A DNA stretch of 64,000 nt from Selaginella moellendorffii. Taxonomy: Eukaryota > Streptophyta > Lycopodiopsida > Selaginellales > Selaginellaceae. This document shows, piece by piece, positions 45,797 to 56,079 of this stretch (within the stretch, counting starts at the first letter, position 1; every line of letters starts with the position of its first letter). Location of the stretch: positions 1,728,082-1,792,081 of the forward strand of contig NW_003314281.1 in assembly GCF_000143415.4 (NCBI RefSeq). Direction: 5' to 3'. A program made the translations under genes and the position numbers. Below the pieces are notes generated by a model, which made no database searches, was not told the origin of the DNA, and saw only the letters and a list, made by a program, of their open reading frames with translations.

Positions 45797-48409
45797 ATGG
45801 ACGAGGAGATTGAGCTCGTCCGGCTCATCGATTCATGCAAGTCACTCTCCACGGCCCAATCCCTCCACTCGCGGATCAAACACACCAAAAACACGTTTCT
45901 TCTCAACAAGATCATCCAAATGTACGCAAAGTGTGGGAGTGTCACTCATGCTCGCAGGGTTTTCGAAAGCATCGCCACCAAAAACACTATGTCATGGGAT
46001 TTCATGCTTGCGGCCTACGCTGGGAATGCCCAGATCGAGGATGCAGCAGACTTCTTCTCCAAGATGCCCAGGAAAAGCGTCGTTTCGTGCACAGCAATGA
46101 TCGTTGCGTTCTCCCAGAGTGGCCACCTTCGTGACGCAAAGAACACATTCGATGAGATGCCCGAGAGAGATGCTATTTGCTGGAATGCGATGCTCTCTGC
46201 ATATGCCCGAAGTGGGCATCTGCAACGAACACAGGCTCTGTTTGAAAAGATGCCTGAGAGGAATGTTGCGGCTTGGAACGTTCTTCTTTCGGCTTATGGC
46301 CAAAACTCGAGCACTGAGATCGCGAAAAGGGTGTTTTATGATATGCCACAACTGAATGTCTCGTCTTGGAACACACTGCTTTGCACATATGCCCACAAAG
46401 GGCATATCGTCGAGGCGAAAGACATATTTGATTCAATGCCGGAGAGGGATCTCATCTCTTGGAAGGCTCTTTTATCCGGATATTCGCAAAACGGGCTCGT
46501 GGAAGAAGCAAAGAAAACTTTAGAGAAAATGCCAGTGAAAGATATCGTGGCATCAAATGCAATGCTCTCGGCGTATACCCAAGGAGGGCACCTGGAACAA
46601 GCGAAAGAAATGTTCGACCAAATGGACGAACAAAACATTGTGTCGTGGACGACAATTGTAACTGCTTACGCACAGAGTGGGAATCTCCGGGATGCCAAGC
46701 ACATTTTTGACAAAATGCCGCAGCGGGACATCGTATCCTGGAACTCTATGATAGCGGCTTATGCCCAAAACGGGCATCTTCACGAAGCTTTGGAGCTTTT
46801 TGACGAGATGCCGCAGGCAAACTTAACGTCCTGGAACACAATACTTTCGGTCTTATCTTTGCAGGAGAAAATATTCCGCGTTAAAGAAGTTTTCGATTCG
46901 ATGCCAAAGCACGACGTTGTCTCCTGGAACACACTTTTAACAGCGTATGCCCACAATGGGCAGCTTGAAAAAGCGAAGGAGACCTTCGATTTAATCCCCC
47001 ACAAGAACCTTGTGTCTTGGAAAGCCATGCTTTCGGCTTTCTACCAGCACAAGAATTTGGATCAAGCAAAAGCGCTGTTTGATCTCATGCCAGACCGTGA
47101 TCTAGTGTCTTACAATGCGATGCTTGCTGCTTATGCCCAGAGCGGGCATATTCACGAAGCAAAGCAAGTTTTCGACGCAATGTCGCAGAGGAATCTCATC
47201 TCCTGGACTGCCATGCTTGCTGCATACTCTCAAAACAATCTCCTCGACAAGGCAAAGCTCATCTTTGACGAGATGCCGGATCGGAATCTCGTCTCTTGGA
47301 CGGTGATGCTCTCGGCATATGCTCAAAACGGCAAGCTCGAGGAAGCAAAGCTCATTTTTGACCAGATTCCACGTCAAGATTCCGTCTCACGCACCGCCAT
47401 GATTGCGGCCTATGCCCAAAACGGGCATTGGGACGAGGCCAAGGCTATGTTCTTGAGCAGCAAAGAAGATGGTCGCGAAGAACACGATGTGAACGAAATC
47501 TCTTGCTCGGCATTGCTCGCTGCTTACACGAGACACGGCTGCCCGGATCGAGCAATAGATATCGATCCAACTCCAAGTGATCCAATCTCTCAAACAGCGA
47601 TCCTCTCGGCCTACGCGAGAACCGGCTTGATCGACAAGGCTCGAGAGATCTTCCTCGAAGCGCCCAAAGAGAACCTCATCGTCTGGAACGCGATGCTCTC
47701 GGCCTATGCCCAGAGTGGATCCCTGGACGAAGCCCAGCACCTCTTCCACCAAATGCCGCAGAGAAATCTCATCTCCTGGACGACGATGCTGGTGGGCTTC
47801 GCCCAGATCGGCCATCGGATGGATCGAGTGAGGCGATTCTTCGATTCCATGCCCGAGAAGGACTCCATCGCGTGGAGCGCGACGCTCGCGGCCTATGCCC
47901 ACAAGGGACATCCCATCCACGCCGCGAACCTCTTCGCGGAGATCAAAGTCATGGATTCCACCGAGCAGAGCTGCTTCGCGTCGGCGATCCACGCTTGCGG
48001 CCACGAGGGCGACGTGAATCGCGGCAGGCAATGCTTCGTGTCCATGGCCATGGATTTTGGAATCGAGGCGAGGAAGCAGCACTACACCTGCCTGATCGAT
48101 CTCCTGGGGCGAGCTGGGTACCTGATCGCGGCGGCGGAGCTCATCGATAGCATGCCATTCGTGCCGGATTCGCTCGAGTGGACGTCGCTGCTGGGATCCG
48201 CAGCGAGCTATCGCAGCGCCCAGCACGGGATCAAGGCTGCCAAGCACATCCTCCGCTCGGATCCCAAGAACACCGCCGCGTACGTGTTGCTGGGGAACCT
48301 CTCCGCGAGGCAGCGATTGGAATCAATCGCGCGGATCGACCAGGAACGTCACCTGGAAGAGAGATACTCGAAACATTCCAGACTCGCCAATAGGAGTTTG
48401 CCACGTTGA
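45797..48409 (+). CDS. Long PPR protein made almost wholly of 31-residue S-type repeats, E-class
   Basis: Single exon. The start at 45797 (MDEEIELVRLIDSCK) matches the usual PLS-PPR beginning; an in-frame ATG at 45545 would add 84 residues. From 45797 the protein has 870 residues. After LHSRIKHTKNTF and KIIQMYAKCGSVTHARRVF come about 20 uninterrupted 31-residue units (such as IVSWNSMIAAYAQNGHLHEA). An E-type tail follows (HYTCLIDLLGRAGYLIAAAE, DSLEWTSLLGSAASY). There is no DYW domain. Most PLS proteins alternate P, L and S motifs; this one repeats S-like units only. Probable organellar RNA-binding factor. Confidence 0.92.
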   Translation: MDEEIELVRLIDSCKSLSTAQSLHSRIKHTKNTFLLNKIIQMYAKCGSVTHARRVFESIATKNTMSWDFMLAAYAGNAQIEDAADFFSKMPRKSVVSCTAMIVAFSQSGHLRDAKNTFDEMPERDAICWNAMLSAYARSGHLQRTQALFEKMPERNVAAWNVLLSAYGQNSSTEIAKRVFYDMPQLNVSSWNTLLCTYAHKGHIVEAKDIFDSMPERDLISWKALLSGYSQNGLVEEAKKTLEKMPVKDIVASNAMLSAYTQGGHLEQAKEMFDQMDEQNIVSWTTIVTAYAQSGNLRDAKHIFDKMPQRDIVSWNSMIAAYAQNGHLHEALELFDEMPQANLTSWNTILSVLSLQEKIFRVKEVFDSMPKHDVVSWNTLLTAYAHNGQLEKAKETFDLIPHKNLVSWKAMLSAFYQHKNLDQAKALFDLMPDRDLVSYNAMLAAYAQSGHIHEAKQVFDAMSQRNLISWTAMLAAYSQNNLLDKAKLIFDEMPDRNLVSWTVMLSAYAQNGKLEEAKLIFDQIPRQDSVSRTAMIAAYAQNGHWDEAKAMFLSSKEDGREEHDVNEISCSALLAAYTRHGCPDRAIDIDPTPSDPISQTAILSAYARTGLIDKAREIFLEAPKENLIVWNAMLSAYAQSGSLDEAQHLFHQMPQRNLISWTTMLVGFAQIGHRMDRVRRFFDSMPEKDSIAWSATLAAYAHKGHPIHAANLFAEIKVMDSTEQSCFASAIHACGHEGDVNRGRQCFVSMAMDFGIEARKQHYTCLIDLLGRAGYLIAAAELIDSMPFVPDSLEWTSLLGSAASYRSAQHGIKAAKHILRSDPKNTAAYVLLGNLSARQRLESIARIDQERHLEERYSKHSRLANRSLPR

Positions 48410-48893
48410 GATATTTTGCCACGTTGGCAACTTCTGCGACCGGAGTGGACAGTTTCTGACCACGTCGTCGTCGGCATTACAGTCCAATTTCAAATAAATA
48501 GTTTGGCGACCGCTGTACTAGATCGCATACAGCAGTGACGATCTGACGGTTCCGATACGATTGCGATTCCGAAATTTCCAGCTAATGCCTAGGCACGGAA
48601 TAAAGTGTTCGTGAGAAGGAAAGGAGAGGGAAAGGGTTTCGCGCGCCTCCTCTTCTATCCATGGAAGCAAGCGATAATTTCCAGATTCACGCTTGCATCC
48701 GGCGCTTCTAGCCATTGCTGGTGAGGAGCTTATTGATTTGGCCGGGAAAATCTTTGAAAATTGCGCTACATTCGTCTAATTAGGCACAGGTATAGGACAA
48801 GAGGCTTTCTCGCATGCTTTTGGGTGCTTTGACAACTCCTTGCGCAGGAATCAAGCAGGAAACCTCGAAATCTTTGATTCACAGCGCGAGACA
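48410..48893. other. Intergenic, KAI2 upstream region
   Basis: No gene is seen. A run 'tgcgcag' at 48841-48847 may be a splice acceptor in the KAI2 leader. Confidence 0.4.
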
Positions 48894-49996
48894 ATGTCGC
48901 TGATCGAGGCGCACAACCTGAGGATCGTTGGGAATGGCCAGCGGATCGTCATCCTGAGCCATGGCTTTGGCACGGATCAATCGGTGTGGAAGCACCTCGT
49001 CCCCCACCTCGTCGATGAGTATCGCATGGTCCTCTTTGACATCATGGGCGCCGGCACCACCAACGCCGAGTTCTTCAGCTTCGAGCGCTATGCCACTCTC
49101 GCCGGCTATGCGCAGGATCTCCTCTCCATCATCGACGAGCTGGAGATCGACTCGTGCATCTACGTCGGCCACTCGGTCTCGGGCATGATCGGCTGCCTGG
49201 CCGCCGCTGCTCGCCCCGAAATCTTCTCCAAGATCATCCTTCTCTCGGCCTCTCCCAGGTAAGAAATCCAGTTTACTTTCGATTATACGCATAGATCTCT
49301 CGCGATAGATTACGCATAGATCTCTGTCTCTCTCTCTGAGCTCTCACAGAGCTCTCTCTAGCGGTTACTTAAATCACTGATAGCTTCTCTCTTCTATTCC
49401 AAGCTCTCTTCCTAGATTTCTAAGATCTCAAAGATCTCTTCCTTCTTTCTGAGATCTCCCATTCCAAATGGAGGATAGCTCTCTCTTTGGTAGTTTCTTT
49501 CTTTTGTCCATATGGAAAATGGATGGCTGATCTCGCGACTCTTCCAACTTTCTCCAGGTACTTGAACGATGAGAATTACTTCGGAGGCTTCGAGCAGCAG
49601 GATCTCAACGAGCTGTTTGACGCGATGCAATCCAACTTCAAGGCGTGGGTGTCCGGATTCGCTCCGCTGGTAGTGGGCGACGATATGGAATCGGCCACGG
49701 TCCAGGAATTCAGCCGCACGCTCTTCAACGTCCGCCCGGACATCGCCCTCGCCGTCGCCAAGAGCATCTTCCAGAGCGATTTCCGCCACATTCTTCCAGG
49801 AGTTTTTCCGCCCTGCCATATACTGCAAAGCAACAAGGATTTGGCGGTGCCCGTGGTTGTGTCCGACTACTTGGCGGCGCATTTGGGCGGAAAGACGGTG
49901 GTGGAGGTGCTCGCCGCAGAGGGGCACCTGCCACAGCTCAGCGCCCCCGATGTCGTGATCCCAGTGTTGCTACGCCATCTGGAGATGGAGATCTAG
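48894..49996 (+). CDS. KAI2: KAI2/HTL-type alpha/beta hydrolase receptor
   Basis: Two exons, 48894-49258 and 49558-49996, give 267 residues, the usual size. The catalytic Ser is in GHSVSG (residue about 94), the Asp in [17 protein letters not shown], and the His in [28 protein letters not shown] and [10 protein letters not shown] are the family signatures. KAI2 proteins bind karrikins or an unknown endogenous ligand and signal through MAX2. Here the nucleophile motif is GHSVSG rather than the common GHSVSA. The single intron falls at the ASPR/YLND position. The intron is long for this window (299 bases) and pyrimidine-rich. Confidence 0.96.
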
Positions 49997-50085
49997 CAGT
50001 CTCTCTTTCTTTTGAGCAAGTGATCTTAAATTTAGTTGAATTTTAGGGTTCTTGAGGTAGAATTTTAGGGTTCTTGTGCTCTACG

Positions 50086-50821
50086 ATGATCCGGCGGCTG
50101 GTCGGGCGCAATGCTGCGCATTTGCTGCGGAATCCACCACTCGGTAAGCCAATCACGGTCGCGGGGGGCCCTTTTTTATATAGATTTTCTGCCGCCAGGA
50201 TCGAGAATCGGAGCTACCCCAGTGGTGGATTATATCGCGCAATCGATTGGTGAAGCCCAGTTGCCAGGATCAAGAATCGGATCTAGATCGATCGACAGCA
50301 TGGTCCCATGGAGTGGAGCCGGCGCGAGACTCTTCGCCAAGGCGCCAAGGCAGCAGCCGATAAAAGTGGACGAGTTCCAGCACGAGGAGATCACGGGGCC
50401 GACGGTGGAGCGCGATCTCTCCGCGACGGCGAACGAGCTGCGCGAATCCATCGACTCGATGCTCCAGTCCAATGTGAAGCTCAAGCGCGCCTTGATCGCG
50501 GTGGGGCTCGCACAGCTCATCGCGGGATGGTGGGTGATTGCCAGCGATTACTCGGCGGAAACGCTGTGCCTGTGCCTCACGGCGCTGAGCGCCGGGTTGT
50601 CGCTCCATCTGGCGCTCCACCTCCACACCACGATGAAGCACGTCCCATTCTTCCAGAAGGTGGAGGAGCGCAGCCGGATGAGGATCATGACGCTGTCGAT
50701 GCAAACGATCAAGGCGGTGGCGCTGATGATGAGCCGATCGAATGTGATCACGCGCTGCACGGCGATTGGATTGCTTGGCGCTTGTCTATATGAGGCTGTC
50801 CAGCCCAAGAAGGTCGTCTAG
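50086..50821 (+). CDS. Putative organelle membrane protein, tandem paralogue 1
   Basis: Two exons, 50086-50143 and 50199-50821, give 226 residues. An Arg-rich N-terminus (MIRRLVGRNAAHLLRNPP) looks like a mitochondrial presequence. About residues 120-225 hold three or four hydrophobic segments (RALIAVGLAQLIAGWWVIAS, LCLCLTALSAGLSLHLALHL and a C-terminal one). GWW followed by A-x-x-Y is shared with the next gene. No known family is recognised. It is preceded by telo-box-like 'ttttagggttcttg' repeats at 50041-50075. The function is unknown. Confidence 0.75.
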
Positions 50822-50885
50822 AACCCTAAAAGATAGAAAAGCCCCCATTTTCTTTCGACTAGCCTAGGGTTTAAGGATCGAGGCG

Positions 50886-51611
50886 ATGATTCGAGGAGGA
50901 GCTCGGCGCCTGGCGGCGGCGCTGATCCGCCATGAGTCTGGTGAGCTCTCCAAGCGGCCTGCATTGCCAGATGCCAGTGTTCTTGCAGGTTGCGCGAGAA
51001 AGATTTCGACCCCGATTCTCGCGAATGCCCGGTGTTTCGATCCAAATTTCTCGCCATGGAGGAGGTTGGCTCCAATCGGGGGCAGTCTTCGGCCCTTCTC
51101 CGCCGGATCCGGGGTAGGCAAGGGTGAGGAGCGATCGATCGAGGCTGAGGAGATCTTTCTCGTCCAGGAGAAGCTAAACATGCCGCCAGGAGAGGGAGAA
51201 GAGGAGGAGCTCACTCCCGCAGCGGCGAGGGAAGCTGCCGACGCCGACGAATTCAAGGGCCGATACGAGCTGATGCAGGCAATGAGCTCCAAGCTCCAGC
51301 ATTCCATCGTGGCGATGGGCGCGCTCCAGCTGCTGAGCGGCTGGTGGATCGTGGCCACCAAGTACGAGGCGCACACGCTCTACTTCTTCTTCACGGGGCT
51401 CAGCGCCACGCTCTCGTTCCAGATCGCGTATTTGCTCCACGGCGCGCTCAAGCCGCCGGCCAAGCTCGCGGATTCGAAGGTCTTGACGCTGCCGCTGGTG
51501 TCCGTGAGATCCATGGCCAATTTCCTGGCGAGGACGCATCTGATCATGTGTATCTCCGCCACCGGCCTGGCGGGCGCCTTCGCCTACGAGGTGGCTCCAT
51601 CGCTCTTTTGA
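50886..51611 (+). CDS. Putative organelle membrane protein, tandem paralogue 2
   Basis: Single open frame of 241 residues, starting MIRGGARRLAAALIRHESG, again presequence-like. The C-terminal half has LQHSIVAMGALQLLSGWWIV, then YFFFTGLSATLSFQIAYLLH and a final segment CISATGLAGAFAYEVA. It aligns with paralogue 1 over GWW..A..Y.A.TL and GLSA.LS. It is 64 bases downstream in the same direction, with a telo-box-like 'cctagggttta' just before the start. The middle is acidic and less conserved. The start could instead be at an internal Met, but the presequence supports this one. Confidence 0.75.
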   Translation: MIRGGARRLAAALIRHESGELSKRPALPDASVLAGCARKISTPILANARCFDPNFSPWRRLAPIGGSLRPFSAGSGVGKGEERSIEAEEIFLVQEKLNMPPGEGEEEELTPAAAREAADADEFKGRYELMQAMSSKLQHSIVAMGALQLLSGWWIVATKYEAHTLYFFFTGLSATLSFQIAYLLHGALKPPAKLADSKVLTLPLVSVRSMANFLARTHLIMCISATGLAGAFAYEVAPSLF

Positions 51612-51690
51612 TCAAGCTCAAGAACAGCATATTCGGCTGGAGATTCTCCCGCCACTTGGCCATTAGAGTTAGGGCTGGCAGGCAACGAGA

Positions 51691-54133
51691 ATGAGCGACG
51701 CGGGCGATGGCGAACAAGCCGCGTAAGCACTTCCTCTCTCTCTCTTTCTCTTTCTCTTCTCCTTCTCCCCATTGTTTCTTCTCAAAAGTTCTCCATTGTT
51801 TCTCATCTATCTCTCTCTTTTAATTCTCTCATCGTTCTCCTTGTTTCCTTCTATCCTCTTGACTAAAGCTTTTACCACCTCGATTGATCCAGACGTGTCC
51901 CGGAGGCCTTGCAGTGTTGATTGGCGCAAGGCGCTCGAGGTGCCCCAGGAGATCAGTGCCATTCTCGACAAGTTCCGGGAGCGTGAGCTGCTGCTGGCCA
52001 AATGCGTGACCAAGGGCAGCGTCGGGATCCCCTTTTTCAACCAGATGCCGTGCATGCTCTTCCACCGGCTCACCTCTTTCGACTACAGCAATGCCCAGAA
52101 TCTGAGCTTGCAAGTCGCCAAAGCTCGCGATGGCGGTGGCAGGCTTGTGATTTGCGCTGGAAGCACCGGGTGTGGAAAGACAAAGTCGCTCTACACGTTC
52201 TTCTCCAAGCAAGTAAGTTCTTTTCTCTCTTCATCTAGCTCTAAAACTTTGGTCACAGGAGCGAGGATTGCTTTTCACAACCAGCACTGTCGGCAGTGGC
52301 GGATCTTCCGACCTGGAGTTTCTCATGAACGAGGTTCTCCCCAAACACCTGGAGCAGAAAAACTACTATCAGAACTCGGTGGTGGTCAAGTTTTTCACGC
52401 TGCTGCTGCTGGTGGTGAGGATGTCGATCCTGTCGCTGTGCCGGGACTTTGATCTAGAAAAGTGGCTCATCTTCCAGGGGGGATGCAAAGGGCTCTACCA
52501 CCCCGACGCCAATCTGGCCGACGACACGGACGTGTTTCGGATCTTCCTCGCCGCGGTGTGCCGGAAAGCCGATACTCTGGCCCCGGAGAACTTCGTCAAG
52601 GAGATCCCGGCGCTGCAAAAGGTGCTGGACGACCTGTGCATGCCTTTCGAAGACCGGCTCCCCACCATCGCCATCGACGAAGCCCACAAGCTGGTGAGCG
52701 CGTTCGAGGACGACTTTTTCGTCTCTCGCCGGCCTTTCTACCGCGACGTGGTGAACTTCTTGCTGGAGCCGACGCTGGCCCAGACCAAGCACGTAGTTGT
52801 AGTTTCAGGGACAGGATACACGCTGAGATACGAGGGCGGGAACCCGACAAGGCCTCCGGTCTGTGGTGATTTCGGGTGCTGGAAGAGCGGACGGGAGATG
52901 ATCGAGTTCACGGAACAGGCGGTAGAGTTGACGGAGGAAGATCGCAGCGGGATACAGGAAATTTATCCGAGGTTTAAAGGGAGGTTTAGGCCCTTCGTCC
53001 AGGTGGTAGAAACAGCTCTCAACAGAGTGTGGAGCATCAAGGAAGCGGCATTCTTCGTGGAGAGACTACTGACAACCGAGGGAGGAGCGCCGCAGGGGTA
53101 CTACAGGAAACTCGCGGAGCTCTCGCAGAGAACTGCGCTCATCGGCTTCATGAAGAGGGCCGTGATCAGCTACTTTTGCCTCGGGAGGGGCATCAAGATC
53201 CATGACACGCAGTCCGAGTCTCACAGGGTGGAGGAGATTGTGGACGCTGGTTTTGGCCGGCTGGTTGCGGGCGAGAGCGGGGGTCACTACGTAGCGGTGG
53301 ACGAGTTCCTGGTGTTGCGAGCGGCGGCAAACTTCTTCCGGGACGTGACGCAGGGGAAGACCAGCTTGAGCTTGAAGGACGAGCTCCTGTCTCGCATTGG
53401 CCCCGACATGGAGCCGTGCACGAGCCACCAGGGGTTCTTGTACCAGAACTTTGGCCCGTTTGCGTTCCAGCGGATGTGGAAGCAGCACGGCGGGGTGATG
53501 CAAAACATGCCGCTGTTCTCCAAGATCTTGGGCGCTGACGGATGCCCCGAGCCGCTCAAGGCGGTGGCGGCGCTCAAGAGCGAGATCCTCGAGGGGCAGT
53601 CGGCGGTGTGCGCGAGCTGCGAGGGATACAGCCTCCGGGAATTTCTTTTGGAGCGGTCCAAACCGGCCGAGGAGCGGAGGTGCACCACCTTTGTGTGCCC
53701 CGAGCTGCTCGGTCCCAACGCTGCGTTCCGGATCGGATTCGAGAGAGAAGGAGGAGAAGCGGAAGCTCCCAGCGTCCAGTTCGATGGGTTTGATCAGTAC
53801 AGCTACTGGATGCACCAGCTGAGCCAGGCCGAGCTCGAGGAAGCGATCTCCAGGTCAGGGATCCGGGAAGAACAGCGGGAGGAGTTTGAGCTGTGCGAGA
53901 AGGTCCAGCTTTGCTTTTTGTATCTCTATCCGTGCAGCTATCCTGAGCACTACGTTTTCAAGGCCAGAGGTGACGCGGTGCAGGTGGTTTGTTTCATCCA
54001 CGCCGACAATGCCCAGTTTATCTTCAATTCGGCCGAGCTGGAGTTACTGGATTTGATCGGCCGGGACGATAGTGTGGAGGAAGTGGACGATAATTGTGGT
54101 GATACTTCCAGTGAAGAGTATCCATTTTTCTGA
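51691..54133 (+). CDS. Unrecognised 734-residue P-loop NTPase
   Basis: Three exons, 51691-51722, 51915-52212 and 52259-54133, give 734 residues. Walker A is AGSTGCGKTKSLYTFF (residues about 95-110), split from the rest by the second intron. Walker B is LPTIAIDEAHKLV near residue 245, and VVVVSGTGYTLRY near 285 looks like a sensor strand. The remaining about 400 residues match nothing I know. The C-terminus is acidic (DDSVEEVDDN). The layout loosely resembles NTPase parts of Crinkler/RHS-type proteins or STAND-like ATPases; this is inference. No signal peptide. High GC, unlike transposon DNA that follows. Confidence 0.75.
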
Positions 54134-55035
54134 TTAACATAACCAAGTTTTAGATTGAGAGAAAAAAATTACACCAACCTTAGACAAATTAGTAAGTTTT
54201 CAAATTAGTAAAAGTAAAACTAATTTTAAAAAACATAGAATTAATTAGTCAGATTTTATTTAGTGGTATGGACAGTATAATCAAAAGGTATATGATCACA
54301 ATTTTGGGGAAAGTACATATCTCAAGAGGGAAGTGTACCTAGGATAGGTGGTTTGAAAAAAAGTTGAACTCTTCTAAACTATATGAAAAAAAGAATACAG
54401 ATGTGTTTAAATTATTATATATTTTGAGCAGAACTTTTTTCTTATATATAGAAGATATATATTTTATATATAAGAGGATTATTCTTCTTTCTTTCCACAA
54501 TCCAGAACTTTAGGATGACATTTCAAAACATTATGGTCTTATATGAACTTAATGGGTACTCTCCCCACCTTCCACCTTTAAGTGCTTTACCCATGTGGTT
54601 AGAGCAAAGTTTTAATGAGCCATATTAGTTATCTAAATAAATAGTGCCACCCACACTTGATAGGAAGCATTAACCATTTGATCTCTTAGGGGAACTAAAA
54701 TTGACTCTTGAACATTTTAGCAAACTACTCTACTTGTCTTTCAATGTTCACTTTAACCTTAGACTTCTCAATGGTTATAACATCATCACACTCTTTTCTG
54801 GCCAAAGTTGTTCTATTATAGTCCAACCCCCAAACTCTCTCTACTATTTCTCTACTATACTTTTGGAACCACCTATAGCAGATTATACTATTTTCATCCT
54901 TAGCACCAAGCTCATATTTGTCAATGGTTTAACACTAAAAACCCACTATCCTTGCCTATCCTCTAAGGAGTATAGTTGCATTAACTTAAATTCTTATTAG
55001 ACCGTTTTCTCCTTTTGTTCATTTAGTTATTGTGT
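54134..55035. other. AT-rich intergenic
   Basis: Marks an abrupt drop in GC after the NTPase stop. A 99-codon open frame (54701-55000) has no family likeness and is probably chance. Confidence 0.5.
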
Positions 55036-55599
55036 GGACTATACTTGAGCTTACGAGTTGAAGTGAGCTCAAGTTTTAATTGTAGTTTAATACAAACATT
55101 AAAAACTTTAAAATATTAAGGTTATGGTGACCTTAATAATCTCATAACTCTCTACATATTATATAGATAAAAATGTTCTAAAGGACACTTCTTGTTTTAA
55201 CAATTTAAATATTTACTACATGCCATAATAGGGATGTTTGTTAGAACATAAAACAAAATGTTTACAGAAAAAATATTCTTGTCACTTCCTTAAATCTGTA
55301 CTCTATGCTTTCTGGCTAATAAATGTTAGGTTGTCAGAATTAAAAAATTATTAAATTTGAAATAAGATTCTATGTAATGCAATATAACCTTGAAAAGAAA
55401 AAAAAAACCATTGATGTAAATTTATTGCATATAAAAGAAAGACTTGGTTTTTTTCTAGAATACATTCTTGAGGGGTTTATCATAATATACTATCTAGAAT
55501 TTATAGATCTTCATTCACACTTTTATTCAAAGAGGGGAAATACACACAATATGTTTTAGTGTTGGTAATTTTAACTTTTACAAAAAAAATTTCAAGGAT

Positions 55600-56001
55600 T
55601 CAAAGGCTAAGAGATGTAATAACTATCCCTTTCAACAACATAACCAAACCACATTAGAGAATAAAAGAGAAAATAATGAGGATAGTGATCATGAGTTGAA
55701 GATAAATGTAATGACAAAGGGTGCAACAAATTGGGTGAAAAAGAATGCCCTCTTTCTTGTTTTAAAAAATTGCAATTTTGTGACTTTCAAAAAATATTCT
55801 ATATGTTTTCTAGCTTCTAATGAAAATAATGACAATGATCAGTATGATGGTATATATATTCTCGCAACACATTGCAATATTATGCACTCGATAGACTACC
55901 ATAAAATATTTTTTGAGATGGTAAAGACAGAAATAGAGACATATGAGTACTATAGGCAATATTGTGAAAAGATCACTTGCAAGTATATAAAACATTTTTG
56001 A
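55600..56001 (+). pseudogene. Accessory gene of Mutator-like element, copy 1
   Basis: Degenerate counterpart of 58860-59312. The 101-codon open part starts MKINVMTKGATNWVKKNA. The first Cys of the C-x2-C pair is Tyr. The upstream half has stops. Confidence 0.75.
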
Positions 56002-56079
56002 AATGAAAAAACATTTTATATTAATTATATAAAGTATAATAAGTTTATATTATTGATAAAGAATAAACATCAATAGTGT

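Noticed and set aside
47387-48247. 286-codon frame antisense to the long PPR gene
   Set aside because: Mirrors repeat codons of the PPR gene and resembles no family.
54701-55000. 99-codon frame as a small gene
   Set aside because: AT-rich codons, no domain, and absent from the second transposon copy.
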